This document shows positions 1-11,275 of a stretch of 64,000 bases of DNA, in pieces. Each line of letters starts with the position of its first letter. The stretch's first letter is position 1. Source of the stretch: Cheiracanthium punctorium (taxonomy: Eukaryota > Arthropoda > Arachnida > Araneae > Cheiracanthiidae); assembly GCA_038373885.1 (NCBI GenBank), contig JAWZYV010012274.1:2728001-2792000 (forward strand), written 5' to 3'. The position numbers were made by a program, and so were the translations under genes. The notes under the pieces were generated by a model that searched no databases, was not told the origin of the DNA, and saw nothing but the letters and a program-made list of their open reading frames with translations.

Positions 1-1040
1 ACTTGCACCTAACTTTTGATGGAAATACTTGTTCATCCAACACCAGATTTTCTCCTGACTTATAAGAAAGAGCACAGTTTTCTATAAATTTGTTCCAGAT
101 GTCTGAAAACATATCAAACTTATCAGTTTCTAACGTTGACTCCTGTTTGACTTCAAATCAAATCTTAGATTTTCCATGATATCTCGAAAACGATTACGGG
201 ACATTGTTTTTTTTTTTTGTAAATGGAGGGGGGCTGGGGAAGGGGGCAGAAAATGACAAGTATTTCATGGATTAGAGAAATAGTGAATGAAAGGAATATG
301 CAGAGGAAATGTTTCTTCATGATAAGATTTTTTTCTGCGTGATAGAGTACGATGAATAAACTCAATTTCACTAGCAGTCAATTTGACTGCTCGTGGCGCT
401 TCTAGGTATACATAAAAATATTTCCATTAATTTTATTTTCATTCAGTGCATATTTGGCGCCAATAATTTTCAAGGTTTTTTAGGAGAATTCAAAAAATTA
501 TGACTTCCTAAAGTAAAGGGTCTTTTAGGAATCCAAACTAAAATGGCGAAAACAGTCAAAATGACTGCTCTGGCGCTTCTAGTGTTAAGAAAAAATTAAT
601 TTAAATAATGACTATTTTTGAAGAAAGAATTGGGGACCAATCAGCTTTGTGTCCCCAATTTTGAAATAAAAATTGGGACATTTTATAAGTTCAGTGCTCC
701 TTTTAAAATAGCTCCTATTTAATTATTTCTATTAACGCATTAGAACACAAAATATGCAAAGAAATAATTTAAAATATGCTTGGATCTGAATTCGGTCTGT
801 AAAAGATTAACGCTAGTAACTTGTAAAGATACATTTAATATTTTTTGAGTCAATGGTGTGATTTGATTGCTACCTCAAAAGAACATAATAAGTTTGGAAT
901 GCTTCATGAGAAGGTTGTGGAGAAATGAAGAAAAAAAACCCGCTAAAAAGCAAATAATGTATCGATCGTGAGAAAACCTATTGTTTCACTTTTGCAGTTG
1001 AAATATTTTTAAAGTGTACCACAACGGCAAGCTCATATTC
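1..1040. other. Upstream intergenic sequence, no gene seen
   Basis: AT-rich. It contains the two piggyBac-like direct repeats listed separately, and a stretch at about 627-700 that resembles sequence at 3590-3660 (GGGGAC/GTCCCCAATT words), so parts are old repeat sequence. No coding potential recognised. Confidence 0.5.
371..588 (-). repeat. Pair of piggyBac-like end repeats
   Basis: A ~30 bp sequence, CAGTCAA(T/A)(T/A)TGACTGCTC(G)TGGCGCTTCTAG, occurs at 374-405 and again at 554-583 in the same orientation. The second is followed by TGTTAA, so read in reverse it is TTAACACTAGAAGCGCC, a plausible piggyBac-type end next to its TTAA target. The opposite inverted end was not found. Confidence 0.4.
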
Positions 1041-1044
1041 AGAA

Positions 1045-1290
1045 GCCCCACAAATGGCCAAGAGTATAGCTATCTAAACTGGGAGACTGAAGATGCCTGG
1101 TTCAAAACTAGATCGCGTCTGCCGACCTAACCGTTCGTAGTTTTCCTCCGAACTTTCTTCCGAAAACGAGTAAATTCGGGTTAGGACCCCTTAGAAATAG
1201 CCCCACGGAGGGCACCCCCACCCCTCGGTCTAGAGGCCAGGTATAGCTAATTGGCCGTAAACCCACAACAACACAACGTAACAGCATCAT
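1045..1290 (+). repeat. tRNA-derived SINE, copy 1
   Basis: Begins with a degenerate tRNA-like head (TAGCTATCTAAACTGGG as box A; GGTTCAAAACT at 1099-1109 as box B). The tail is shared with 43000-43167: a (T)CC(G/A)AAAC...GTAAAT(T)CGGG(T/C)TAGGA(C/T)CCCTTAGAAA core, a CCC-rich part, and an ending like GGCC(G)TAA...CACAA. The shared tail in two distant places supports a SINE. Confidence 0.65.
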
Positions 1291-2032
1291 ACTCAAGATT
1301 AAGTTTTCATAGTCTTAAAAATATCTCATTTGAACGTCAATTAATATACATTTAAATATATACTAGAAACAAAGTCCATTGTGAAGGCAATTACAATGGG
1401 CGGTTGAAAAAAACATTTGACGAAAATCTGTCCATATTCAATATATTTAATCTTCGTCCACCTAAAATAAATAACTTCACATTCAATTTTTACTGTATAC
1501 TCAAGTGGAATTTCATGCTCATCAGGAAACGCGCGGAAACTTTTCGCATTCGACCGATTTCATTTTGTATACAACCCCTCTTACATCAATGCTTCATCAA
1601 TCTCTTCAGACTATCATTTTAAATTAAAAAAAGTTAATTCTGTTATCGGGAAAAATAATTTTAAACGCATTGGAATCACAATTTTCCCTTCAAAGCTTGA
1701 TATCCGTGATTTCAGCATGACGTCATTGTCACTTGAACCATCTAATTTTATCACACAAATGATTCACTTTTTTTACTCTCAGAAATAAAATGGAGCTGTA
1801 AAGAGCGAAAAATCGCTTAAAAAGGAGGGAGCGGGTAGATTTTCCGATCTTTAAAGTAGCGCAGATTGATTTCTACATTTTTATACGTAATTATGAAAAA
1901 CTTGAAGCGGATCGTAAAAACGGTGCAGATATTATCTCGCTTTTGTGCTTTTTAATATTGTTGAACTTTTTAATCTTCTAAGAGTAACGGCGGTAAAAGT
2001 TTTATCTTCGAGTGGCTGTCCGGAATTGTTAA

Positions 2033-2308
2033 CCCATTTATGCCTAGTGTCCCTTTTTTGGGACGGAATTTTCGCTATTAGTCGAAAACGTTATTTATTT
2101 TTCCTAGCCTTTATTCACGAGTATTGAGCCTCCACTCTACAAAATATTTTAACATGACCCAGTAGGATGTTGATATTTCGATTTTTATGCATAATGATTT
2201 TAAAAGAAATCATCCCTTCTTCAAGAAGTTGACATCAGAAATTTATCTATTATTTCTGTTATCAGTGAAAATCGAAGAAAGTCGCAAAAATATCCAGGCA
2301 CAAATGGG
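2033..2308. mobile_element. piggyBac-type MITE (TTAA target)
   Basis: Inverted ends CCCATTTATGCCTAG and CCAGGCACAAATGGG, flanked on both sides by TTAA (2029-2032 and 2309-2312), the piggyBac target site. 276 bp with no transposase: a nonautonomous element. Confidence 0.8.
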
Positions 2309-2774
2309 TTAAAGAGTCAGTGATAAGCGTAACTATATGGTAGGATGTATGTGTGTGTTTTTGTACGCACTCACCCATTTTCATTATGCTCTTTTTGAAA
2401 TATTTTCCCACAACGTAGCGCGCAGCCGCTGCCGGGTTTCTGAGGTCGTTATGCCCCCCTCCGCGAATTTCCGTGCGGCGCAGACCTCTACATACAGTAT
2501 GAATTCCTTGTATCACCTTCTTAGTATCTTCTTTTTTGCAACTTTATTATTGCAGCTTCTTCAATCTTATTTTCATTGTCATTAGACAGTCCTTTATCAC
2601 TAAACAGTTCTAAATTAGCTCGTTTTGCATTTGGGGGACTTTCTATATCTCACAGTTAAAGTAATATAATACTACAGTAAAATATAACGGTTACTGAAAA
2701 TACCAATATATTTTACAAGTAAAATATAAAAAAAATATCACTGTAAAAGAATTACCCCAGTGACCCAGAATTTA

Positions 2775-2986
2775 CACCCTCCAAAAAAAGTATTCGAGCA
2801 AGAGAGAAATTTCCTACCTTGGTTTCGTATATTAAAAATTATTTATCATAGAATATGAATTAGGCTATGTATAAATATGAGTTTCCATATTTCTATCAAA
2901 TTGTGCGTTTTTCAAAATCTCAATTATTATTCGCAAATCTAAAATAGGAAATTCCTCTCTTACTCGAATACTTTTTTTGGAGGGTG
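2775..2986. mobile_element. TA-flanked MITE with ~40 bp inverted ends
   Basis: Starts CACCCTCCAAAAAAAGTATT and ends with its near-perfect reverse complement. Pairing extends through CGAG(C/T)AAGAGAG. Flanked by TA on both sides (2773-2774, 2987-2988), as in Tc1/mariner-superfamily insertions. 212 bp, noncoding. Confidence 0.8.
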
Positions 2987-3033
2987 TACCTCATTAAACT
3001 GGGGAATAACTGAGCATGCTTTAAAATTAATTT

Positions 3034-3215
3034 TAGAGATAAATTTCCTACGTTGGTTTCGTATATTAAAAATTAATTTTCATAGAATATGAATTAGACT
3101 ATGTATAAATATGACTCTCCATATTTCTGTCAAGTTGTGCATTTTTTAAAAACTCAGTTATTATTTGCAAATCTAAAATAAGAAATTTATCTCTAACTGG
3201 AATACTTTTTTGGTG
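3034..3215. mobile_element. Second, truncated copy of the 2.8 kb MITE
   Basis: Repeats almost all of 2805-2986 in the same orientation (AAATTTCCTACGTTGGTTTC versus AAATTTCCTACCTTGGTTTC and so on). It ends GGAATACTTTTTTGGTG-TA. The outer part of the left inverted end is missing. Confidence 0.75.
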
Positions 3216-3261
3216 TACATTATGAGAACCCAAAGCTGTCGCGTAGGGGGGGGACCTGTTA

Positions 3262-3562
3262 AGGTGGATTCATACCTGCCGCGCCGCACCGCAACCATGA
3301 CGTACTGTTTTGCCGTTTTGGACCGTTGGCTGTCCGCGCGGGGAGCTTGCGGTGCCGCAAGTAAATACACCAATGCTCTTCTGTAATTGGCTGTAGATGT
3401 AAAAGCTCTTCTGTAATTGGCTGTAGCTTTGCGGCCGCTGCGGAATATCTGTTCTCGCCAGATATTGCGCAAAACCTCGGCGCTCACCGCGCGGGCGCCG
3501 TGTTGCTCCGCCATGTGACGTTTTCGGCGTCTTAGCGGTGCGGTACGGCCAGTATGAAGGCT
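3262..3562. mobile_element. GC-rich Harbinger-like MITE
   Basis: An abrupt GC-rich island in AT-rich sequence. The ends are inverted repeats (GGATTCATACCTGCCGCGCC... versus ...GGTACGGCCAGTATGAAGGC) rich in GCGGTGCGG words, flanked by TTA on both sides (3259-3261, 3563-3565), the size of a PIF/Harbinger target duplication. Inside, GCTCTTCTGTAATTGGCTGT is tandemly doubled (about 3375-3425). An open frame on the - strand across it has no recognisable domain. Confidence 0.55.
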
Positions 3563-3840
3563 TTACAGAGAGGTAGTCACAAACAGAGATTTGGAAAACA
3601 AATCAGCGTTATGTCCCCAATTATAAAACAAAAATGGGAGACATTTATAAATTCAATGCTCGTTCCAAATGCATTTCTTCAACTGAAATATTATAAACAT
3701 TCATAAAATGAAAGAAACATGATTGGTTTTTTAATTGGGAAGAACTAACTATTTTAATTAAAATTTTGTCCACAATTTTTGTTTTACTTTTGAGACAAAC
3801 TGAAAAATGTACTGTCCCCGTAAATTGGAGACGTTTGGTA

Positions 3841-4066
3841 AGGTGACCAAAACAAAACGTCCCCATTTTCCGGAGACAGTCCCCAATTTCAGGACATTTT
3901 TCAAATTGTCCCCAAAATGTAAAACAGAAATTGGGGACAATTTTTAATTATTGCGTTGTTTTTTAATTTAATTTGTTAATTATTTCATTGATTATAAATG
4001 TCCCCAGTTCTGTTTCAGTTCATCGGGGACATGTCCTCTATTCTATGTTCAAAAATCTGGTCACCT
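3841..4066. mobile_element. TA-flanked MITE with AGGTGACCA ends
   Basis: AGGTGACCAAAA at 3841 and TCTGGTCACCT ending at 4066 are inverted ends with TA on each side. The interior is made of GTCCCC/GGGGAC words in both orientations, also seen at 3600-3660 and 627-700. 226 bp, noncoding. Confidence 0.65.
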
Positions 4067-4884
4067 TACATTTGGTCAACAAACACGTTGCGAAAGTTGC
4101 TTGTCACGCAGAGGCGAAAAATGTGCAGCCACATGTCACTCTGATGATGTAAGTGAACATCCCTTTGCCCCCCTACAACGTCTGTTAAAGGACAAGTTAC
4201 TGGCAAATTCTACATCTAATTAATTTACACTTCCTGTGGTAATAAACGTTGAAAAAAAAAATTCTTAATAATATTTAGTTTCGAAAAATCTGTCTTTTTC
4301 TCTCCGAAAAATATTCCTATATGTTTGTTTGTGTCCTTCAGATGTGGTTACTAGGGTGATTTTAAGTCTTTTAGATATTCTTTTGAGCATATTCTAGAAA
4401 AGTATCATTCCATTTCTCTTATAATGCATTTTTATAGTTTAAAGTTGTAATATTAAAAGCTGTGAAGACGTATGATAAGCATAATTGCATGAAAAAATGA
4501 AATCCGTCTAATCAGGATAAACCAGTTTTTGCCGTTCGTAATAAGCATAACGAAGAAGAGGCTCTTTAATGGGGCGTATTTGAATTTCTGAAAGTGGGAG
4601 CAGCACTGAGCTAGCTGTCTGCTCTATTTACTTTCGGAAGCATGCTCAAAATGTCTTAGAATGTTTTTGTTGAAGTATTTGTTTTAGACTTTCCTCGTTG
4701 AATGTTTTTTATGTATATGTGCTATTTAACATATAGATGCATGTTTATTTATTTTATAAGGTGATATATTTATTTTTCTTACGCGAAGATTTATATTTAT
4801 AAGGTACACAACTGTTTACTGAAATATGCATGTCTCATTTTCTTTTTAAATTAATCGGAAATTAGTCAATTTTGTAAAGAGAAG
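4067..4884 (+). other. Upstream region of TPC1; probable promoter/5' UTR
   Basis: Last 0.8 kb before the start codon. No clear TATA/Inr arrangement or CpG island can be singled out. The segment around 4556-4640 is less AT-rich and is a candidate for the transcription start. This is position only; no motif evidence. Confidence 0.3.
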
Positions 4885-5082
4885 ATGGAGAATTCTGATA
4901 AATTGGAAAATGAGAATGAAGAGCAACCAGAAATTCGGTCTTCCATAAAATTCAATACTTTCAAAGATGAAATACCGAATTTAGTGAAAGAGCGTACTGT
5001 CAGTTTCAGTAAGAGCTCTGATAATGTGAATATTTCGGTTAACATTTCAGATGCAGAAAGTTCACCAGACCTATCGTACACT
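4885..5082 (+). CDS. TPCN1: TPC1 exon 1: cytosolic N-terminus
   Basis: Encodes residues 1-66, acidic and serine-rich, with no membrane segment, as expected for the variable N-terminal tail. The first ATG follows the in-frame stop at 4852-4854. The exon ends in phase 0 at a canonical GTAAGT donor. Part of the 5' UTR is presumably upstream; a further non-coding exon cannot be excluded. Confidence 0.85.
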
Positions 5083-8000
5083 GTAAGTATTATTATTAAA
5101 ATATTATTTTACTACTTTTACTCTAAGTTACTCATATGTATATAGTAACTTGTGTCCATAGCTTGTTGTTAGCAATGGCGGCTCCACTGGGGAAGGTTAT
5201 GACCCCCTCCTAAATTTTGTTTTACAACTTTAGATTCGTATACTTTACGATTTAATACGTTCGATTTGCATTTTCAACTATTTATCGGCGGCTTATGTAA
5301 AAAGTTCAATGGCGCCCTCCGAGAATTCAGTCTGGTACCGCCCTTGGTTGATAATCTTCCATTATTAGCAGTACTGTCAATAAAGTTTATTTGTTTTAAC
5401 ATCGTTAAGTATAGGTTACGCACTAGTAATATAAATAAGCCAAATTTTGGACTATATTCCGTATACGGTGCTGTTTACATTTTGATGTTTTGATTTGGCG
5501 TTGGCTCAGGCGCCGTCATGGGCAATGCTCAGCTGGAGTGAAGTACCCTGCCGGTGATTGTTTAGACTAGTAACCAAAGAGAAACACTGGGTGTTTTGAA
5601 GTATGGGATTTTCATTCAGTGCTAATTGAATGACGATAGTTGTTTGTTTGTGGCTGGTGATAGAGTGGATTAAGTTAATGTTTGATTTTCCTTGTGGTTT
5701 TGATTCTGTTTTATCGTAGGTTAGTATAGTTTATCGTAGGTTAGTAAGCGTATCGGGGAATTTCGTCGTCAGTATTTATGTGTGGAATATGGTGTTTTTT
5801 TTATGTTTTGAAAGGAAAAGGAGCGTTCTTTTGTGTGTGTTTGATAGAAATATGGTGTGAATATAGAGCTAAATAAAAGAAAGCATGCTGGTTTTACGTT
5901 ATAAGCCGGTGGGTGTTGGGGACATTTCTGAGCGGTTATTTAAAAAAAAAAATAAAGGTAAGTGCTCTTTTTTAACGAATCTTTGCAATGTTTAAGGTTT
6001 TTAATGTGAATTTTAAATTGATATTCGATGTGCTTTATGTTTTCATAAGTGCTATTTACGTGCTATTCTAATCATACTGACTTTATAAGAGGTGTACAAC
6101 TAGGTTGTTTAATCCACCGATGTTTTTTTGAGTTGAAAACGGGCCGGTGTTTGCCCAGTTTACATTAGCTGTACAACTAGGTTGCTTAATTCACTGTTGT
6201 TTTTTTAGTTAAAAACGGTCCACTGGTTGCATAGTTTACATAGCTGTACAACTAGGTTGCTGAATCCACTGAGGTTTTTTTCGTTAAAAACGGACCACTG
6301 GTTGCCTAGTTTAGATAGCTGCACAGCTAGGTTGCTGAATCCATTGAGGTTTTTTTAGTTAAAAACGGGCCACTGGTTGCCTAGTTTAGATAGCTGTACA
6401 GCTAGGTTGCTGAATTCACTGAGGTTTTTTTAGTTAAAAACGGATCACTGGTTGCCTAGTTTAGATAGCTGTACTACTAGGTTGCTGAATCCACTGAGGT
6501 TTTTTTAGTTAAAAACGGTCCACTGGTTGCTCATTTTTAGTGGAATATATGTGCAATTTTAATGTGCTGATCGTGGAAAATGGTTGGCGACAGTCGCTGG
6601 AGCTTGGCGGCCGCCAAGCTCCAGTGACTGTCGCCATGTTTACATGGGGTGCGCACCGGCTTGTATGATTTTACCCAAATTTTTATTATGGTGTTTTCAA
6701 TTTGTTCAATTTTCTTTTAAATCTGTGTTTACAATTCAAAAATTCTCGGTTAAAATAGAGCATCGAATTAGTAAGCATAATTTTTTGTGATCTGATTGTA
6801 AAATAGAATACAAGAGATGTAATAAGAAATGCAGGAGAATAAAAGAAATACCAAGATTCTATCAATTTAAAAGCTAGCTACTGTGAAATAAGAACTGATT
6901 CATCGCACATTTCACTGTGAGACTAATCAAATACTGCACTTGTCAACATTACAGAATTCGCAGTTTTGTTTTGAAAACTACTCAATCTTTTTTTTTGCTT
7001 TCACCAGAAATTGCCTTTTCTTCCTTACATTTCTTAGTGTGTTACTTATAAACCATAATATTGAAATAGTACAATTAAAACACATTAAAATGACTTTTAA
7101 ATAGAAAATTTTTTTATGGTTCTTTTCTAGAGGTTTGAATGTATCCTTAATTATTGTCTTATTTGGTAATTTGTAGTGTTATGCAGGGTATTAATAAGGA
7201 CACGCCTCCAGACCTTGGAGAATGTTTGACAAGATCGTGGCCACCAGGAGCTTAGCGATTCAATAAGATTGGAGGTGGGGAGCTCAGTATGTTTCTATGG
7301 TAAAATCAACCAAGACGGTGCGTGCCCATGAAAGCACGGCGACAGTCACTGGAACTTGGCAGTTGTGAAGCCCCAGCGACTGTCACCAACCATTTTGCAC
7401 AATCAGCAAAGAAAAGAATTTTAACACATTAAACTTGCACATAAATTCTACTGACAAAAACATTAAAACAAAATACACCGTCCATATTTAACCTAAAAAC
7501 ACCTGAAAATTCAGTAACACGTAATTTAAAATGAGCAAACAGTGGACTGTTTTTAACCAAAAAAAAACTGGAGTGTATTAAGCAACCTAGTTGTATAGCT
7601 AATCTAAACTGGTCAAACACTGCCCCGTTTTCAACTAGAGTTGAAAACATCGGTGGATTAAACAACCTAGTTGTGCACCTCATATAAAGTCAGTATGATT
7701 AGAATAGCACTAACGAAAACATAAAAACATTAAATATCAATTTAAAATTCACATTAAGAACCTTAAACACTGCAAAGATTCGTTTAAAAAAAGCACTTAC
7801 CTTTATTTTTTTAATTAACCTCACAGAAATGTCCCTAACACCCACCAACTTATAACGTTAAACCAGCATGCTTTCTTTTATTTAGTTTTATACTCACACT
7901 ACATTTCTAACAAATACACACGCACCAGCTTATAACGTAAAACCAACATGCTTTCTTTTATTTAGTTTTATATTCATACCATATTTCTGACAAACAAACA

Positions 8001-11000
8001 CACACTTTCTTTTCATACAATAACATATTTCATTCCTTTCCATCCATGACATGAACCAATTTCAAATTCCCAAACTGACAATACACATTTTTTAATGGTT
8101 GCCAGTCAAAACTACCACTAACAGGGTACTTCACTCTCACTGTGCATTGCCCACGATGGCGCCAGAACGATCACAAAATGAAACATGTAAACAAACATCG
8201 ATATGTAAATTGCACCGGACAGGGAATATAGTCCATTTCTATAGATTCTGAAAACTAAAAGAGACATATTGTGCACAGTTGTGGTTTTCTCCCTTCCTCT
8301 GAAAGGATGAGGAGGGCTAAAGCTCCCCGAGCCCCTCCCGTTTCCTACAGAACTAATGACCACCAAGCTCTGTTGACAACCCACCTGCTATCTTTTAAGG
8401 AAGAGGCATGGCTTGAGAAAAATGGATTTCAGTGATTTTTGGCAGAGTGGTAGTATATGATATGAGTATGCTACATAAAGAATACTAAAATGCAATACTC
8501 AAATGTAGTTGAAAAAAATTAATATTAATTTTCACACAATTTCATCAAAACTTTATATGCAAGTTACGCAATATCTCACTTGAGCATTCTTGGCATAATG
8601 GGTAGGGCTCTTGACTTCCACTCTGACAATGCGATTTAAAAGCTCATGCTGTGCAATTAAAAATACACCTTAATACTTATAATTTATTCATTTATTAAAA
8701 AATTTTACATATTCAATTTTTTAAATTACTTAAGAGTTTAAACATTAGCACAACAGCCCACTGCGGGGCCAAGGCCTGCAATGCCCAACCACGCTTTCGT
8801 GATCATGGGCTCTGGGGTGTGAAAGCATATGCCTCAGCCAGGTGGTTAGCCTGACATAAAGCCCCTACTGTTTAACTCCCAAGCAATTTTTGTCCGTTTT
8901 TTATCGACCAGCCCGGGAATCAAACAAAATACATGAGAATTAAAGTAAAACACAACTTTTAAAAATACAACACCTTATAGTATTGCTTATCAGTTGAACT
9001 TTGGTTAGGATCCAAGTTTAAATTCCTAGGTGGTCCTAAATGCTAATTTTTGAACATTAAGGGAACAACTGTCAATAATTAGGGTCATTGACAATAATTA
9101 GTGCCTTTATCTTACACATAAGATTTTTTAAACCAAATGTAAGTGTTATATATTTTTATTTTAGAAACTTTTGCTTGCCTCTACTTTAGTATGTGATGCA
9201 AAAGATGGTCGCCATTCTGATTTCATCCCATCTGATAAATGTGTTAAGTAAGTTTTTGTTTTAATGCAAAATTTAAAAAAAAAAAAAAAAAAAAAAACTT
9301 TGATTTTTTTTCTTACATTTTGTTTTGTTTGATTATTATTATTTTATATCAAATATATTTTTAGATGGGAAATGGATTTAAAATGCAAAGGCATAGTCAA
9401 AATCCTTTGTTTGTAATTTTTTAAATAACAAAGGAAATACTATACTGTTAGCGATTCTGTGAAATTTTGCTGCATTACAAAGTTAGATGAATTGTTGTTT
9501 CATTTAGGCCAAACAAATAAGGGCTATCTGCCAAAAGAAGGAATGATTTGGGCAGAGTGCTTTAAGTTAGATGCATATGCTAGGAGATTTTAAGTATAGT
9601 TCCTCCATTTATACACAATAGTTCAATCTAATTACCGATATTCTCCTTTAGCCTTACTATTAAATTAATGAATTAAATAAAGATGGTTTCAAGTGTTCCT
9701 TCCAGAGAAAAATATACATGATTATTAAACAAATACTAAAAGTAAATGAAATAAATAAAGTAGTTCAAATTTTGCTCGTAAGTTGCATTATATTTCCTTT
9801 TATCAGTGACATTTGAAACTAATTTTTAATTTTGAGTCTCCTCTTTGTCTTCTTGGATAGCCTAAATCTGAAATATGATAGAATTTTTTATGATGGATCC
9901 ACATGCAGTGCCATATTGTTCAGTTTCCATATTTATATAGAACAGTTATATCAGTTTTCATATTATTTTGAATTGTAATTAATTATTCTATAAAGACAGT
10001 AATATTTCTTTAATAAAATTTATTAATCGTAAATTATTATAAATATTATTCAAAACTAATGTGTATTGCAATGATTTTTTTATTTTATTAATTTTTTATA
10101 ATTATGTGTCTATCCTTTTTTTTTACTGAAAAAAAAAAAAAAACATTTTTAGCATTAACTTATATATGTTACACTAAATCTGTATATAATGCTCATTCTT
10201 TCATATCAAATTCAGATCTGTAAAGTTCTTCTTTAAGGCTTAAGTCTCTCAAATATCTGGAAAATTTCTGGATCACTTGATTAACAAGAAATTTATGCTC
10301 TGGACCTTTAATTGTAAAAACTGTAAATTTATTAAAATTTTTGAATTCAGTTAATTTTTGATGCACAGTGTGAAGATGTAAAACTTTGATATTTTGACTG
10401 TCAGTTGCAAAAATATTTAAGTATCAGTCAACTGTCTTAGTTGTGATTCCTGAAAAGTAAATTGGGTTTCAAAAAAGTACTTTAGGGGGTGACAAAGTTA
10501 CTTGGTAATCCTTTACTTTTTAAAGCACACTATTTCAGCAAAAAATATCAGTTATTTGTAAAATAGGTGTCAGAATTATTTTATTAGTACTGGCATCTGC
10601 TGAAAGCTGGAGAACATGGAAAAAAAAATGGTTGTGTTTTAAAATGTTAGTGAAATTTAAGATTTAAAACATTTAACAAATTTAAGATAAATCTATGATC
10701 TTATTTTTGTATTATAAATTAAGCTTCGACAAGTAGCTTACTTGGCTCAGTATATTTAATCAGCTGTGATCATTTTGTACTTAATAACTACCATTTGTAT
10801 CTGCAAATTAGCTTTTGCAAAAACAAACTTATAAGATTTTATTTTTATTTTTTTAGATTGTATCTCATATATCACCACTGGGGGTTAAGTTACTTGTTAT
10901 ACTTCTTTATTGTACTTCATCATGTCATAGCAGTTTGTGAAGATCCAGCTGTGGATGGTTTTCACCTTCCTTATTGGGTTTGTTAAAACAATTTTATTGT

Positions 11001-11198
11001 TGTGTTCACCAGTTATGGACTTCAAGATGCTAATAATTTGCTAACTTATGTTTTTTTTAATGTTTAGGCCATTTTTTTTTATAAAATGGCAACTATATAT
11101 AATAGTATATTTATACTTGTATAAATAGTATACAAGTTGAAAATATGTAGTACAAATATTTCTCAATCATGTTGAACTGGTAAATGATCTATTGCAAC

Positions 11199-11275
<77 letters not shown>

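Larger units (their letters stand above)
5448..8240. mobile_element. Foldback element with tandem repeats in its arms
   Basis: The left arm (about 5448-6675) and right arm (about 7295-8240) are inverted copies. Outer pairs: GGACTATATTCC at 5450 versus GGAATATAGTCC near 8222, and GGGCAATGC versus GCATTGCCC. Inner pairs: TTAAGGTT(T/C)TTAATGTGAATTTTAAATTGATAT at about 5993 and reversed at 7730-7757; GGCGACAGTC palindromes at 6586 and 7339. The arms differ mainly in the number of ~77 bp repeats (six left, about two right). The loop 6676-7294 shows no transposase. It resembles foldback/Galileo-type DNA elements in design. It lies in TPC1 intron 1. Confidence 0.75.
5083..9164 (+). other. TPC1 intron 1
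   Basis: GTAAGT...TTTTAG, 4082 nt. Mostly the foldback element (5448-8240) and a SINE-like segment (8745-8935). The remainder, 5083-5447, 8241-8744 and 8936-9164, shows nothing recognisable. Confidence 0.8.

Noticed and set aside
3173..3514. A 113-aa protein with Ala/Arg-rich start on the - strand
   Set aside because: It lies across a GC-rich MITE and into a second MITE, has no domain, and the internal duplicated peptide comes from a DNA tandem repeat.
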